Of a stretch of 64,000 nucleotides of DNA, positions 21,591-30,271 are shown piece by piece. The stretch covers positions 2,170,001 through 2,234,000 of the forward strand of contig NZ_CP040020.1 of NCBI RefSeq assembly GCF_005280295.1. The letters are read 5' to 3'. A program made the position numbers and the translations under genes. The first letter of the stretch is position 1. Each line of letters opens with the position of its first letter. The notes below the pieces were generated by a model. The model was not told the DNA's origin. It saw only the letters and a list, made by a program, of their open reading frames with translations, and ran no database searches. The stretch comes from Brevibacterium sp. CS2. Lineage in GTDB: Bacteria > Actinomycetota > Actinomycetes > Actinomycetales > Brevibacteriaceae.

Positions 21591-22015
21591 TGATCCCGGA
21601 CACGCTCGCCATCACCCTCGTCGGGGTCTTCGGGATCACCGGCAGCGCCATCGTGCTCCTCTGTGCGGTCGCGATGTTCCGCGCGAACGATGCGCTGTCG
21701 CGGATCAACGTGTTCTCACCGGCGACCGGACTGGCGATGCCGCTCATCCTGCTCGCCGCCTACATCTACACGCTGTGGCACGACGGTTTCAGCCTCACCC
21801 GCCTCTTCATGGCGGTCGCCGGCTTCCTCGCGCTCATCGTCGTGTCCTCGGTCGCGTCGAACGTGCTCTCGCGCTCGACCTTCGCCGGGGGTGCTCCGGT
21901 GTGGCGTCATACCTCGCCCAACCGCCTGTCCGAGGCGCCCGGGGACGAGGACGCCGGCCTCACCGAGTACGAGTCGACCCTCGCCGACTTCGATATCGAC
22001 GACTCCGAGCACTGA
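21590..22015 (+). CDS. mnhG: Na+/H+ antiporter subunit G
   Basis: 141 aa from ATG 21590 (TGATG overlap with mnhF). Three membrane segments and the MnhG pattern RANDALSRINVFSPATGLAMPLIL. A soluble 50-residue acidic tail follows (EAPGDEDAGLTEYEST). Last gene of the operon. Confidence 0.93.
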   Translation: MIPDTLAITLVGVFGITGSAIVLLCAVAMFRANDALSRINVFSPATGLAMPLILLAAYIYTLWHDGFSLTRLFMAVAGFLALIVVSSVASNVLSRSTFAGGAPVWRHTSPNRLSEAPGDEDAGLTEYESTLADFDIDDSEH

Positions 22016-22215
22016 GAGGCGCCCTATGGGCCCGGGCACCCTCCTGGCACCCGCCCGGCGCCCTGCTGGCACCCTGGCGGCGTTGCGCCCTGGCGGCGTC
22101 GCACTGACCGCCGATGCGAGAGTTTCTGCCCGCGGCGACCGAATCGTCGCTGATCAGGGCTCCCTGGGCGGAGATTCAGATGCTCTCCGGAGAAACCCCT
22201 GCATTCACCGGTGGT

Positions 22216-22237
22216 GGCGCACGGCTGCGCGTGCGCC
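22216..22237. terminator. Hairpin between mnhG and pdxH
   Basis: GGCGCACG and CGTGCGCC, 8-bp stem with a 6-nt loop, in the 231-nt gap between the two converging genes; the rest of the gap holds only imperfect CCCTGGCGGCGT-type repeats near 22070-22100. Confidence 0.4.
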
Positions 22238-22246
22238 GTCCGGGCG

Positions 22247-22885
22247 TCAGGGCTGGAGGCGGTGCGTGGTCCAGGCAGCGCCGGATTCCGTGCGCGAGTA
22301 CTCGAGCCGCCGGTGGAGGCGGTCGGGGCTGCCGTGCCAGAACTCGATCCGCTCGGGTACGAGGACGAAGGCATGCCAGTGCTCGGGACGGGGGATCGGC
22401 GCCGCGGACTCCTCGAGCTCCCGCGCGGCCGTGGAGAGCGCGGACTCCTCGGTGAGCTCGGCGCTCTGGTAGGAGTGCGAGGAGGTGGCGCGGGCGCCTC
22501 GGGGGCGGTCCTCCCAGATCGCGTCGGAGACGGCGTCGGGGAGCGCGCGCACCACTCCCTCGACGGTGATCTGCTGGAGCGTCTCGCGCCAGTAGAGGTT
22601 GAGCGCTGCGTGCGGGTTCGCCGCGAGGTGGGCGCCCTTGCGGCTGCGAGCGGTGAAGCTCAGCTCCGGCCCGTCGTCGCCGATCCCCTTGAGGAGCACC
22701 GTGCGCAGGGCGACCCGCCCATCTGCTGCAGCGGTGGCGAGGGCGGCGGCGTGCGGCTCGCGCACATTGCGGTCCTCTGCGTCGCCGATCCACTGTCGGA
22801 GCAGGGCGAGCGGGTCCGCGGGCGGGGAGTCGAACTCCGGCAGATGCAGCGTCGCATCGCCGCTGAGCGTGCGCGGTTCCTTCAT
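22247..22885 (-). CDS. pdxH: Pyridoxamine 5'-phosphate oxidase
   Basis: FMN-dependent oxidation of PNP/PMP to pyridoxal phosphate. 212 aa with PdxH motifs in order: VALRTVLLKG, ELSFTARSRKGAHLAANPHAAL, YWRETLQQITVEG, SHSYQS (family SxQS), and the C-terminal RLHRRLEYSRTESGAAWTTHRL. Length matches the family. Convergent with mnhG; possibly co-transcribed after the alpha/beta hydrolase (53-nt gap). Confidence 0.93.
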   Translation of the reverse strand: MKEPRTLSGDATLHLPEFDSPPADPLALLRQWIGDAEDRNVREPHAAALATAAADGRVALRTVLLKGIGDDGPELSFTARSRKGAHLAANPHAALNLYWRETLQQITVEGVVRALPDAVSDAIWEDRPRGARATSSHSYQSAELTEESALSTAARELEESAAPIPRPEHWHAFVLVPERIEFWHGSPDRLHRRLEYSRTESGAAWTTHRLQP

Positions 22886-22938
22886 GCTCGCAGTGTAGAC
22901 GACCGGCTGCCGGTGGCCAGCGGGGGCCGGTGGCGCGG

Positions 22939-23859
22939 TCAGCGACCGGGGTGCCGGTCCGCGAAGTCCTCGAGGAGCCGGGCGGTGGGCTCGGGCCGTT
23001 CGTAGTGGACGAGGTGCCCGACGCCGTCGAACACATGCGAGCGGGCATCGGGCAGCGCGTCGACGAAAGTGCGGGTCGGCGCCGGTGGTGCGATCGAATC
23101 GGCGCCCCCGGAGATCACGAGCACGGGCATGGTGAGGGCGCGGGCCGCCTCGGCGGCGGTGTGGGACACGGACACGTCGAAGGCCTGGGCGAGGGAGTCC
23201 CGGTCGGAGTATGTGGAGAAGTACCGGTGGTGCTGATCGTGGATGTAGCGGCGCAGGCCGGGGTCCCGGGTGGTCGCCATGACCTCGCTCATCCCGCGCA
23301 CGATGAGCGGGTGCCCGAGCACGGCATCGCCGGCCCGCTCCGGCAGCTGGGCGGAGAGCGCGTAGTAGAAGCGGGCGAGGTGCGAGGCGAGGCGGGACGG
23401 CCCCTCGAGCGCAGGCGAGGTGATCGGGTTGATGAGTGCGAGCGCGTCGAGCGGGTCGCCGCGCCGTGCGAGCCGGCTGGCGAGGTGGGCGACGAGGATC
23501 GAGCCGAAGGAGTGGCCGACGACGAGCGGCCGGGTGCCGTACCGCTGTTCGACGACACCGAGGAGGCCGGTGAGGAAGTCGAGGTAGGAGTCGAGGGAGA
23601 GTCCGCCGGGCAGGGGAGCGGTCGCCCCGAAACCGGGGAGGTCGGGGACGACGACCGGGCGGTGGCGGACATGGTGGGCGATGAGGTCCATGCCGTGGTG
23701 ATCGCCGCGGAAGCCGTGAACGAGGAGCAGCGGGCGGGTGGCCGCGACCGGATCCGCCGGCGCGGAGGCGCGTCCGGGGTGTTCCCAGGCCGCGGTCGGG
23801 TGGACGCCGCCGGACACCGGTACGTCGAGGTCCACCCGGGAGGAATCGATCCAGCTCAT
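22939..23859 (-). CDS. Alpha/beta-fold hydrolase
   Basis: 306 aa. Oxyanion motif LLLVHGFRGD, nucleophile serine in VVGHSFGSI (GxSxG), Asp in VISGGADSIAPP, His in GVGHLVHYERP: complete catalytic triad. Belongs to the general esterase/epoxide-hydrolase-like group; substrate not assignable. Upstream of pdxH on the same strand. Confidence 0.88.
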   Translation of the reverse strand: MSWIDSSRVDLDVPVSGGVHPTAAWEHPGRASAPADPVAATRPLLLVHGFRGDHHGMDLIAHHVRHRPVVVPDLPGFGATAPLPGGLSLDSYLDFLTGLLGVVEQRYGTRPLVVGHSFGSILVAHLASRLARRGDPLDALALINPITSPALEGPSRLASHLARFYYALSAQLPERAGDAVLGHPLIVRGMSEVMATTRDPGLRRYIHDQHHRYFSTYSDRDSLAQAFDVSVSHTAAEAARALTMPVLVISGGADSIAPPAPTRTFVDALPDARSHVFDGVGHLVHYERPEPTARLLEDFADRHPGR

Positions 23860-23968
23860 GGGGGCCAGCCTAGCGAGCGCGATCGGGTGCTCGGTGGCTG
23901 CCGAGCTGCGCTGACCGGTCCGTGCGGCGGTCGCCGATGAAGGTTCCGGGGCGGCGGCCTCGCCGATT

Positions 23969-23996
23969 TTGCAAACGGTCCGGGACTGAGTACTAT
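23969..23996 (+). promoter_or_regulatory. Promoter of tRNA-Ala(GGC)
   Basis: TTGCAA (23969-23974), 16-nt spacer, TACTAT (23991-23996), about 36 nt before the mature 5' end. Confidence 0.6.
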
Positions 23997-24032
23997 GGTT
24001 CGAGTCGCCCGGAGTTCCGGGAGGCGCCTTTC

Positions 24033-24105
24033 GGGGGTATGGCGCAGTTGGTAGCGCGTCTCCATGGCATGGAGAAGGTCAGGGGTTCGAATCCCCTTAC
24101 CTCCA
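24033..24105 (+). tRNA. tRNA-Ala (anticodon GGC)
   Basis: Complete 73-nt cloverleaf: acceptor GGGGGTA/TACCTCC with the alanine identity pair G3:U70, D arm GCGC-AGTTGGTA-GCGC, anticodon stem TCTCC/GGAGA with loop ATGGCAT (anticodon GGC), T arm AGGGG-TTCGAAT-CCCCT, discriminator A73. CCA is not encoded. Terminator 22 nt downstream. Confidence 0.97.
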
Positions 24106-24126
24106 CCGAAGTGAACAGGAGAACGG

Positions 24127-24150
24127 CCCCGCCAACGGCGGGGTCTTTCT
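24127..24150 (+). terminator. Rho-independent terminator of tRNA-Ala(GGC)
   Basis: CCCCGCC-AAC-GGCGGGG stem-loop followed by TCTTTCT, a rare clear U-tract for this GC-rich genome. Confidence 0.8.
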
Positions 24151-24288
24151 CATTCCCCAACCGTTCGCAGCTCGTACCGTCATCCCGGAGGAGCGTCGCC
24201 TGCGCATCGTCGTCCTCATCTGCGACGCGATGACTCCCACCCGGCTGTGGGAGTTCGGACTCGTGGGCGACTTCGTGCCTGGCTGCGC

Positions 24289-24822
24289 ATGACCGACGAC
24301 CCTGTGGTGCTCGTGGCATTCGGTCTCGGCAGCATCCTCCTGGTCCTCGCCACCCTGCGTGACCCGCGCCTGCGGTCGCTCGTGCAGTGGGGGACGCCGA
24401 ATCCCAGCACCCTCGGGCTGTGCATCCTCGGCGGGATCCTCGCCGCGGCTCCCATCCTCGCGGTGTCGGCCGCAGCACCGCTGGAGGAGCGCGGCGGCGC
24501 GGTCGCTCTCGGCGTCCTCCCCGCCCTGGCGTTCATGGCGCTGGCCGGCAACCTCGGCGAGGAGGTGTTCTTCCGGGGCCACCTGCAGGGCCGGCTCGAG
24601 ACCGCCATGGCTGCCGTGCGTGCCGCGCTGCGGTCCGCCGTCATCTTCGCGGCGTGCCGCGCCTACCTCGCCACCACCGTGACCGACGTCGGATGGCCGC
24701 TGCTGGCATTCACTCTCTGGGAAGGACTGATCTACGCGTTCCTCCGCCTGCGCCGAGGCGTCATCCCGGCGGCGATCGCCCACGGCCTGGCGATCTTCCT
24801 CCTCAGCAGCGGGCTGGTCTGA
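24289..24822 (+). CDS. CPBP-family intramembrane metalloprotease
   Basis: 177 aa from ATG 24289 (a GTG at 24247 would add 14 polar residues). At least five hydrophobic spans. Motif GEEVFFRGHLQGRL is the EExxxR glutamate motif of CPBP (Abi/Rce1-like) proteases, and AAIAHGLAIF supplies the late His. The second conserved motif, usually FxxxH, is degenerate here (FAACRAYLA), so catalysis is uncertain. Sits just before the MNT/HepT toxin-antitoxin pair; CPBP proteins are often linked to bacteriocin immunity. Confidence 0.8.
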   Translation: MTDDPVVLVAFGLGSILLVLATLRDPRLRSLVQWGTPNPSTLGLCILGGILAAAPILAVSAAAPLEERGGAVALGVLPALAFMALAGNLGEEVFFRGHLQGRLETAMAAVRAALRSAVIFAACRAYLATTVTDVGWPLLAFTLWEGLIYAFLRLRRGVIPAAIAHGLAIFLLSSGLV

Positions 24823-24927
24823 CGCAAGAGGCCGGCCGGGGTGCGCCGCGGGCACGGCAGTGCTCCTCGGGCCGACGGCGTTGGCCGCCGGGCCCTCGGC
24901 ACGGGGTCGATCGTCAGCGGGAGCGCG

Positions 24928-24951
24928 CGAGTATATCGCGCGCTATACTCG
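24928..24951. promoter_or_regulatory. Operator overlapping the -10 box of the MNT/HepT operon
   Basis: CGAGTATA and TATACTCG, perfect 8-bp arms with an 8-nt spacer (TCGCGCGC). The right arm contains TATACT (24944-24949), placed 6 nt before the ATG, so the mRNA is probably leaderless and repressor binding would mask the -10 element. The adjacent gene encodes an HTH protein, consistent with autoregulation. Confidence 0.65.
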
Positions 24952-24955
24952 GGTC

Positions 24956-25396
24956 ATGGAAGACCTCAGATCTCGTCGAGTGCAGGCGGGACTCACCCAG
25001 GCGCAGCTCGCCGAACGCAGCGGTGTGCCGCAGCCGAACATCGCCGCCTACGAGCGAGGCCGGCGCCGCCCCTCGGCGGCCACCGTCGAGCGCCTGGACT
25101 CGGCACTGCGACCTTCCGCTCGCGCCGCTCTGGCCCATCATCATGACGCGATCCTGACCGTGCTCAGGGAGCACCGTATGAGCAATCCCCGGGTGTTCGG
25201 TTCCGTCGCCCGCGATGAGGATCATCCTGGCAGCGACATCGATCTGCTCGTCGATGCAGAGCCCGACCTGGACCTGCTCGACATCATCGATGCCGCAGAG
25301 CTGCTGGAGGAGCTGCTGGGCAGAGGCGTGGACATCATCACCTCGCGCTCGCTCCGTGCTGATCACGAGATCGCCCGCGCTGCGGTGGCATTGTGA
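24956..25396 (+). CDS. XRE-MNT antitoxin (HTH plus minimal nucleotidyltransferase)
   Basis: 146 aa fusion. Residues ~1-60: XRE helix-turn-helix (MEDLRSRRVQAGLTQAQLAE..PQPNIAAYERGRRRPS). Residues ~70-146: MNT domain with VFGSVARDEDHPGSDIDLLVD, the GSxAR...SDxDLLV nucleotidyltransferase motif with its paired aspartates. In MNT/HEPN modules the MNT protein AMPylates a tyrosine of the HEPN toxin. The HTH fusion adds operator binding, and a perfect inverted repeat lies at the promoter. Overlaps the toxin gene by 4 nt. Confidence 0.9.
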   Translation: MEDLRSRRVQAGLTQAQLAERSGVPQPNIAAYERGRRRPSAATVERLDSALRPSARAALAHHHDAILTVLREHRMSNPRVFGSVARDEDHPGSDIDLLVDAEPDLDLLDIIDAAELLEELLGRGVDIITSRSLRADHEIARAAVAL

Positions 25397-25770
25397 ACCC
25401 ACCGTTGCCTGCCGGTATCCGCCGCAGACTCGAGGACATCATCCGGCTGTGTCGTCACGCGGAGGCGCTGGCGGCCCGGGGCCGGGAGTGGTACGACAGC
25501 GACCCTGAGCTGGGCGTACCGCACCTCGCGGCGGACTCCCTCGTACTCAAGCTGGGAGAAGCGGTCCGCCGACTGCCCGAGGACTTCCTGCGCGACCGTG
25601 CCGAACAGCCCACCTGGCGCCGGGCCGTCGGGATGCGAAACCGGCTCGCCCACGAGTACGACGCGGTCGACTACGAGATCGTGTGGCAGGTCATCTCGGT
25701 GCACGCCGCCGACCTGCGTCACCACATCGAAACCCTGCTCGAGGATCGCGAGGGCGATCCGGATCCGTAG
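25393..25770 (+). CDS. HepT-like HEPN RNase toxin
   Basis: 125 aa, GTG start overlapping the antitoxin stop (GTGA). All-helical HEPN domain with the catalytic RX4HXY motif in GMRNRLAHEYDAVDYEIVW (residues ~78-96); the Tyr is the residue AMPylated by the MNT partner in studied systems. Length fits HepT. Together with the preceding gene it forms a complete type VII toxin-antitoxin module. Located in backbone, not in the mobile element. Confidence 0.9.
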   Translation: MNPPLPAGIRRRLEDIIRLCRHAEALAARGREWYDSDPELGVPHLAADSLVLKLGEAVRRLPEDFLRDRAEQPTWRRAVGMRNRLAHEYDAVDYEIVWQVISVHAADLRHHIETLLEDREGDPDP

Positions 25771-25859
25771 CTCGCTGATCCGGCAGTCCCGTCCGGTTCG
25801 CTTGCCGGTCTCACCCTACCGGCGGGTTCGGACACGGGCGGTCCGGCGCCCGGTCCGGA

Positions 25860-26294
25860 TCAGCCCCGGTCTGCCCCGTCGTGCTCGACCAGATGCTCCG
25901 CCACCGCCTCCGCGGCACCGTCCACCCCGCGGAAGCCGGGGAAGGCGTTGACCACGTCGACGCCGGCGAGGTGCATGCCGAGCCCGGCCGCCGCATGCCG
26001 GGCGAGGGCGGCGAGAGCATTGTCGACGGCGAAGGGTTCACCGCCGGTGGTGTGCTCGTGGTCGAGCGTCGAGGGCTTGAGCAGCCCGCTCACCCACCCG
26101 CCGGCGACGTAGAGCTTGCGGTCGATCCTGTCGTGATCGATCCAGTCCTCCACCAGATAGGGGCCGTCCATCGGGGGATCCGCAGGGAGCGGGTCCGACA
26201 GCACACCCCGTCCGCGCCCACCCCCGTGGACGGCTTTGACGACGACGCGGCGGTCGCGGGAGTCCGCGAGCACCTCGGCCCAGGACTCCCGCAC
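25860..26294 (-). pseudogene. ATP-grasp ligase remnant (N-terminally truncated, internally deleted)
   Basis: 144 codons matching only the C-terminal half of a RimK-like ATP-grasp enzyme: RVVVKAVHGGGRGRGV (ATP-binding Lys and Gly loop), YLVEDWIDHDRIDRKLYVAGG, and NAFPGFRGV (final N-x-F-P-G-F). Upstream an in-frame TGA precedes the GTG within ~35 nt, so the N-terminal ~100 residues are absent. GVDVV is joined directly to NAFPGF, although the family normally has ~10-15 residues there carrying a metal ligand; this looks like an in-frame deletion. Probably a decayed gene downstream of selO. Confidence 0.65.
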
Positions 26295-26418
26295 ATCACC
26301 GCCCAGCGGCGGCGAATGCCGCGATCAGGTGCCGCGACTCCTCATCGAGTGACATGCATCACTTCTATCGGTGCGGATGGAACCCGTCAAGCGTTCGGGC
26401 ATGCGCCGCCCACAGTCC

Positions 26419-27969
26419 TCACGTCCCGCAGAAGGTCCGGTAGGGTCCGAAGTCCTCGGGTGCCGGCAGCGCGTACCGCTCGAGCCCCGGGCGCTCGGTG
26501 TACGGATCCGTCACCGCCTCGAGCAGCCGGGTGAACGGCTCCATGTCCCCGGCCTCCCCGGCGACGAGCGCCTCCTCGACGAGGTGGTTGCGAGGGATGT
26601 AGACCGGGTTGACCCGCTGCATGTGTGCGGTATCCGGATCGAGCCCCTGCCAGGTCGCGAGCCAGTCGACGAACTCGGGGACGTCGGCGAGCATCTCGGT
26701 GACGACGCTCGCGTCGGCACTGCCCTGCCCGGCACGACCCGCGTCATCACCGCGCGCCCCGGCACCGCCGCCGGCACTTCCCGGACCAGTCTTGCCTGCG
26801 TCCGCCAGACCCCGGAAGAATCCCGTGTAGTCGACCCGGTGGTCCCGGAGCATGAGGAGGATCGCGTTGATCGCCTCGCCCGCGGTCTCCTCGGACACCG
26901 CGTCCCGGAGCCCGAGCTTCTCCCGCATGCCGGCCGTCCACGCCGCGCTGTAGCGGGCGCGGAACCCGCCGAGCACCTCCTGGGCGGCCGCGATCCCCGC
27001 CTCCTGGTCCTCACCGAGCAGGGGGAGGAGCGCCTCGGCGAACCGGGCGAGGTTCCATTCGGCGATGAGCGGCTGGTTCGCATACGCGTAGCGCCCGCCG
27101 GTGTCGATCGAGCTGTACACGGTCGTCGGGTCGAAGGCGTCCATGAACGCGCACGGACCGTAGTCGATCGTCTCCCCGGAGATCGTCATGTTGTCGGTGT
27201 TCATCACCCCGTGGATGAATCCCACGAGCATCCACCGCGCCACGAGCTCCGCCTGCGCCGCGACGACGGCCTCGAACAGGCCGAGGTAGGGGTCGGCGGC
27301 CGCGCGTGCCTCCGGGTGGAGCCGGTCGATCGCGTGATCGGCGAGCCGGCGCAGCAGCGCGTCGTCGCCGGACAGCCGGGCGAACTGGAAGCTGCCCACC
27401 CGCACATGACTGCGCGCGACCCGGGCGAGCACCGCACCGGGCAGCGCCCGCTCGCGGCGCACCCAGCCGCCCGTCGCGACCACCGCGAGCGCCCGCGTGG
27501 TGGGGATCCCCAGTCCGTGCATCGCCTCGCTCACGAGGTGCTCCCGCAGCATCGGCCCGACCGCGGCGAGCCCGTCCCCGCCGCGAGCGAACGGCGTGCG
27601 TCCGGAACCCTTGAGATGGATGTCGAGCAGTTCTCCGCCGGGTCCCGCCGCCTCGCCGAGCAGCAGGGCCCGCCCGTCGCCGAGGCGCGGGTTGAGCGTC
27701 CCGAACTGGTGCCCGGTGTAGGCCTGGGCCACCGGCTGCGTCCCGGCCGGCGGCGCGGTTCCCGTGAGCAGACCGAGTCCGGCACTCGAGCCGCCTCCGT
27801 CCGGGCCGCGCAGCGCCTCCGGGTTGAGGCCGAGCTGCGCGGCCAGCGGATCGTTGAGGACGAGGAGTCGGGGCTCGGGCGGCTTCGCGGCCTGCCACGG
27901 CACCGCGAGCTCCGGCAGCTCGTCGGCGAAGCGGTGGGAGAGCGTGATGCCTGCGTCCGCGCCGGTCAC
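26419..27969 (-). CDS. selO: Protein adenylyltransferase SelO (YdiU family)
   Basis: Pseudokinase that AMPylates proteins, linked to oxidative stress. 516 aa, usual length. Motifs: [84 protein letters not shown], and C-terminal [16 protein letters not shown]. The extreme C-terminus is YRTFCGT: a Cys where the family has a conserved Cys/Sec motif. An Ala/Gly-rich insert (~residues 400-430) is unusual. The start overlaps the osmoprotectant-binding protein stop by 4 nt, so it belongs to that operon. Confidence 0.95.
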   Translation of the reverse strand: MTGADAGITLSHRFADELPELAVPWQAAKPPEPRLLVLNDPLAAQLGLNPEALRGPDGGGSSAGLGLLTGTAPPAGTQPVAQAYTGHQFGTLNPRLGDGRALLLGEAAGPGGELLDIHLKGSGRTPFARGGDGLAAVGPMLREHLVSEAMHGLGIPTTRALAVVATGGWVRRERALPGAVLARVARSHVRVGSFQFARLSGDDALLRRLADHAIDRLHPEARAAADPYLGLFEAVVAAQAELVARWMLVGFIHGVMNTDNMTISGETIDYGPCAFMDAFDPTTVYSSIDTGGRYAYANQPLIAEWNLARFAEALLPLLGEDQEAGIAAAQEVLGGFRARYSAAWTAGMREKLGLRDAVSEETAGEAINAILLMLRDHRVDYTGFFRGLADAGKTGPGSAGGGAGARGDDAGRAGQGSADASVVTEMLADVPEFVDWLATWQGLDPDTAHMQRVNPVYIPRNHLVEEALVAGEAGDMEPFTRLLEAVTDPYTERPGLERYALPAPEDFGPYRTFCGT

Positions 27970-28892
27970 AGCAATCCCTCCTCCGTCAGCCAGTCCCCGG
28001 CGATCGTCGACGAGGGCAGCTCGTCGGTGACGCTGCGTGCGTTGAGATCCCGGAGCGCCTCGGTGGTGAGCGCCGCGCTCACCTCGTCGACGACGGCTGC
28101 TGCGTCCTCGGACACGTTCTCGCCGGCGATCGGCACGACCTGCGAGGTGAGGAACAGTCCCTCCGGGTCCTCGAGGACGACGAGGTCGTTCTCGGTGATC
28201 GACGGGTCGGCGGTGTAGACGATCGCGAGCTGGATGTCGCCGTCCTCGAGCGCCTTGACGGTGAGCGGACCGCCGCTGTCCTCGATCGGGGAGAAGCCGA
28301 CGTCGATCCCGTAGGCCTCCTTGATGCCCTGCGGTCCGTTCGGCCGGTTCTCGGCCTCCGAGTTCGCGCCCAGCGTGAGGTCCTCGTCGACCTCGGCGAG
28401 GTCCGCGATCGTGGTGAGATCGTGCTGCTCGGCGAACTCGCGGGTGACGACGTAGGAGTCCTGGTCGGTCGCCGGTGCCTGGGCGAGGGCGCGCAGGCCG
28501 TCGGGCATGGCCTCCTGCAGGGCGCTGTAGACCTCCTCGCCCTGGCGCGCCGGGGTGTCGGACTCCCAGTACTGGAGGAGCGGGCCGGAGTACTCGGGGA
28601 ACAGATCGATCTCCCCGGCCTCGATCTCCGGCAGATACACCTCCCGCTGCCCGATCTGGTACTGCCGGTCCACGGATTCACCGGCGGCCTCGAGGGCCTG
28701 GGCGTAGGCCTCGGCGATGATCTCGTTCGAGTAGTAGGCCTGCGAGCCGATGACGATCGTGTCGCCGCCTCCGCCGCCGGTGCCCCCGGAGCCCGTGGTG
28801 TCCTCGGCGAGCGGGTCGCCCCCGCACGCGGACAGGGTGAGCAGGCCGGCGGCGGTGAGCGCGGCGAGCAGGGTGAGCGGTGTGCGATTCAT
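27966..28892 (-). CDS. Glycine betaine/choline-type ABC substrate-binding lipoprotein
   Basis: 308 aa, ATG 28892. Signal peptide with lipobox LLTLSACGG, then a Gly/Thr-rich linker and an OpuAC-type domain: [56 protein letters not shown]. Secreted and lipid-anchored receptor of the transporter encoded by the three upstream genes. The substrate is presumably a quaternary amine osmolyte. 4-nt overlaps on both sides. Confidence 0.93.
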   Translation of the reverse strand: MNRTPLTLLAALTAAGLLTLSACGGDPLAEDTTGSGGTGGGGGDTIVIGSQAYYSNEIIAEAYAQALEAAGESVDRQYQIGQREVYLPEIEAGEIDLFPEYSGPLLQYWESDTPARQGEEVYSALQEAMPDGLRALAQAPATDQDSYVVTREFAEQHDLTTIADLAEVDEDLTLGANSEAENRPNGPQGIKEAYGIDVGFSPIEDSGGPLTVKALEDGDIQLAIVYTADPSITENDLVVLEDPEGLFLTSQVVPIAGENVSEDAAAVVDEVSAALTTEALRDLNARSVTDELPSSTIAGDWLTEEGLL

Positions 28893-29572
28893 GAGGAGGT
28901 CCTCTCCGGTGCGGGATGGGCGATGCGGGTGCGGGCGAGGCGCTGGGCGGCGCCGAGCAGGAGTTCGAGGAGGAGGGCGATGACGGCGACGAGGAGCGCG
29001 CCGGCGAGCATCTGATCGTACTCGCGGGATTTGAGTCCGGAGAACAGGTAGCGCCCCAGCCCGTAGTCGGCGGTGTATGCGGCGAGCGTCGCCGTCGCGA
29101 CGACCTGCAGGGTCGCCGCTCGCAGCCCGCCGAGCAGCACGGGCGAGGCGAGCGGCACCTCGACCCGGAGGATGACCTGGGTCGGGCTCAGGCCGATCGC
29201 GCGGGCGGAGTCCGGGATGACCGGGTCGATCGACTGCACCCCGGCGTAGGCGCCGGCGAGCAGCGAGGGCACGGCGAGGACGACGAGGGCGAGCAGCGGC
29301 GCCTCGAGCCCGATGCCGAGCGCGAGGCCGAACAGGGTGAGCAGGCCGAGCGTGGGGATCGCGCGGGCCGCGCCGGTGAGCGCCCCGACGATCCCGGCGC
29401 CGCGGCGGGTGTGCCCGATGACGATCCCGGCCGGCACCGCGAGGACCGCGGCGATGAGCACGGCGAGGAACGAGATCCACAGGTGCTCGACGATCCGCAC
29501 GCCCACGGCGTTCGGGCCCGTCCAGTGCGCGGGATCGGCGAGCCAGGCGAGGGCGTCGAGGAAGAGGTTCAT
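28889..29572 (-). CDS. Osmoprotectant ABC transporter permease
   Basis: 227 aa from ATG 29572 (a longer frame to 29635 lacks homology). Five or six membrane spans; the EAA-type loop is SARAIGLSPTQVILRVEVPLASPVLLGGLR. ProW/OpuCB-like. Starts in a 4-nt overlap with the other permease and ends overlapping the binding-protein start. Confidence 0.92.
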   Translation of the reverse strand: MNLFLDALAWLADPAHWTGPNAVGVRIVEHLWISFLAVLIAAVLAVPAGIVIGHTRRGAGIVGALTGAARAIPTLGLLTLFGLALGIGLEAPLLALVVLAVPSLLAGAYAGVQSIDPVIPDSARAIGLSPTQVILRVEVPLASPVLLGGLRAATLQVVATATLAAYTADYGLGRYLFSGLKSREYDQMLAGALLVAVIALLLELLLGAAQRLARTRIAHPAPERTSS

Positions 29573-30252
29573 GGGCGGCTCCCCGCTCCGGCGGCCCGAC
29601 GGTGGGTGCCGCGGCCGGCCTTCGTGCGCGCCCACGGGGTGAGCGCCTGGCCGAGGAGCAGGAGGAGGCCGTCGAGCACGAGCGCGAGGACGACGGTGGC
29701 GAGCACCCCGGTGACGACCTCGGCCGTGATGCCGCGCTGGAAGCCGTCGGTGAGCAGGGAGCCGAGGCCGGGCACCCCGATGAGCGCACCGATCGTCACG
29801 AGGCTCACGGTGCTCACCGTGACCACCCGCACGCCGGAGAGGAGCACGGGCACCGCGAGGGGCAGGTCGACCCGCCAGAACACGCTCGACCGCGAGTGGC
29901 CGAGCGCGATCGCCGCATCGCGGGTGCGGGCGTCGACGGCGGCGAAGGCGTCCGCGGCGGTGCGGACGAGCAGGGCGACGCCGTAGACGGTGAGCGCGAC
30001 GATCATGGTCGCTCGCGAGCGCAGGGGCAGCCCGAGCACGGCGGGGATGATGATCAGCAGCGGCAGCGCGGGGATCGCGTACATGAGCGAGGCGGCTCCG
30101 AGCAGCGGGGACCCCAGGCGCGGGCGGGAGAACGCGAGGCGCCCGATCGGCACTGCGATGAGCACGCTGAGGAGGATCGCGGGGATGCTGAGCACCAGGT
30201 GGGCGCCGGTGAGATCGACGACCTGGGGCCAGTTGTTGGCCAGCCAGTTCAT
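29569..30252 (-). CDS. Osmoprotectant ABC transporter permease
   Basis: 227 aa, ProW/OpuCD-like. Six spans; EAA loop RDAAIALGHSRSSVFWRVDLPLAVPVLLSGVR, followed by ALIGVPGLGSLLTDGFQ. A basic tail (RTKAGRGTHRRAAG) ends the protein. Second gene of the operon after the ATPase (19-nt gap). Confidence 0.92.
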   Translation of the reverse strand: MNWLANNWPQVVDLTGAHLVLSIPAILLSVLIAVPIGRLAFSRPRLGSPLLGAASLMYAIPALPLLIIIPAVLGLPLRSRATMIVALTVYGVALLVRTAADAFAAVDARTRDAAIALGHSRSSVFWRVDLPLAVPVLLSGVRVVTVSTVSLVTIGALIGVPGLGSLLTDGFQRGITAEVVTGVLATVVLALVLDGLLLLLGQALTPWARTKAGRGTHRRAAGAGSRP

Positions 30253-30271
30253 GCCGGCTTCTCCGTCGCAG

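Noticed and set aside
24860-24955. An N-terminal extension of the MNT antitoxin
   Set aside because: The operator and -10 box lie at 24928-24951 and HTH homology begins at ATG 24956.
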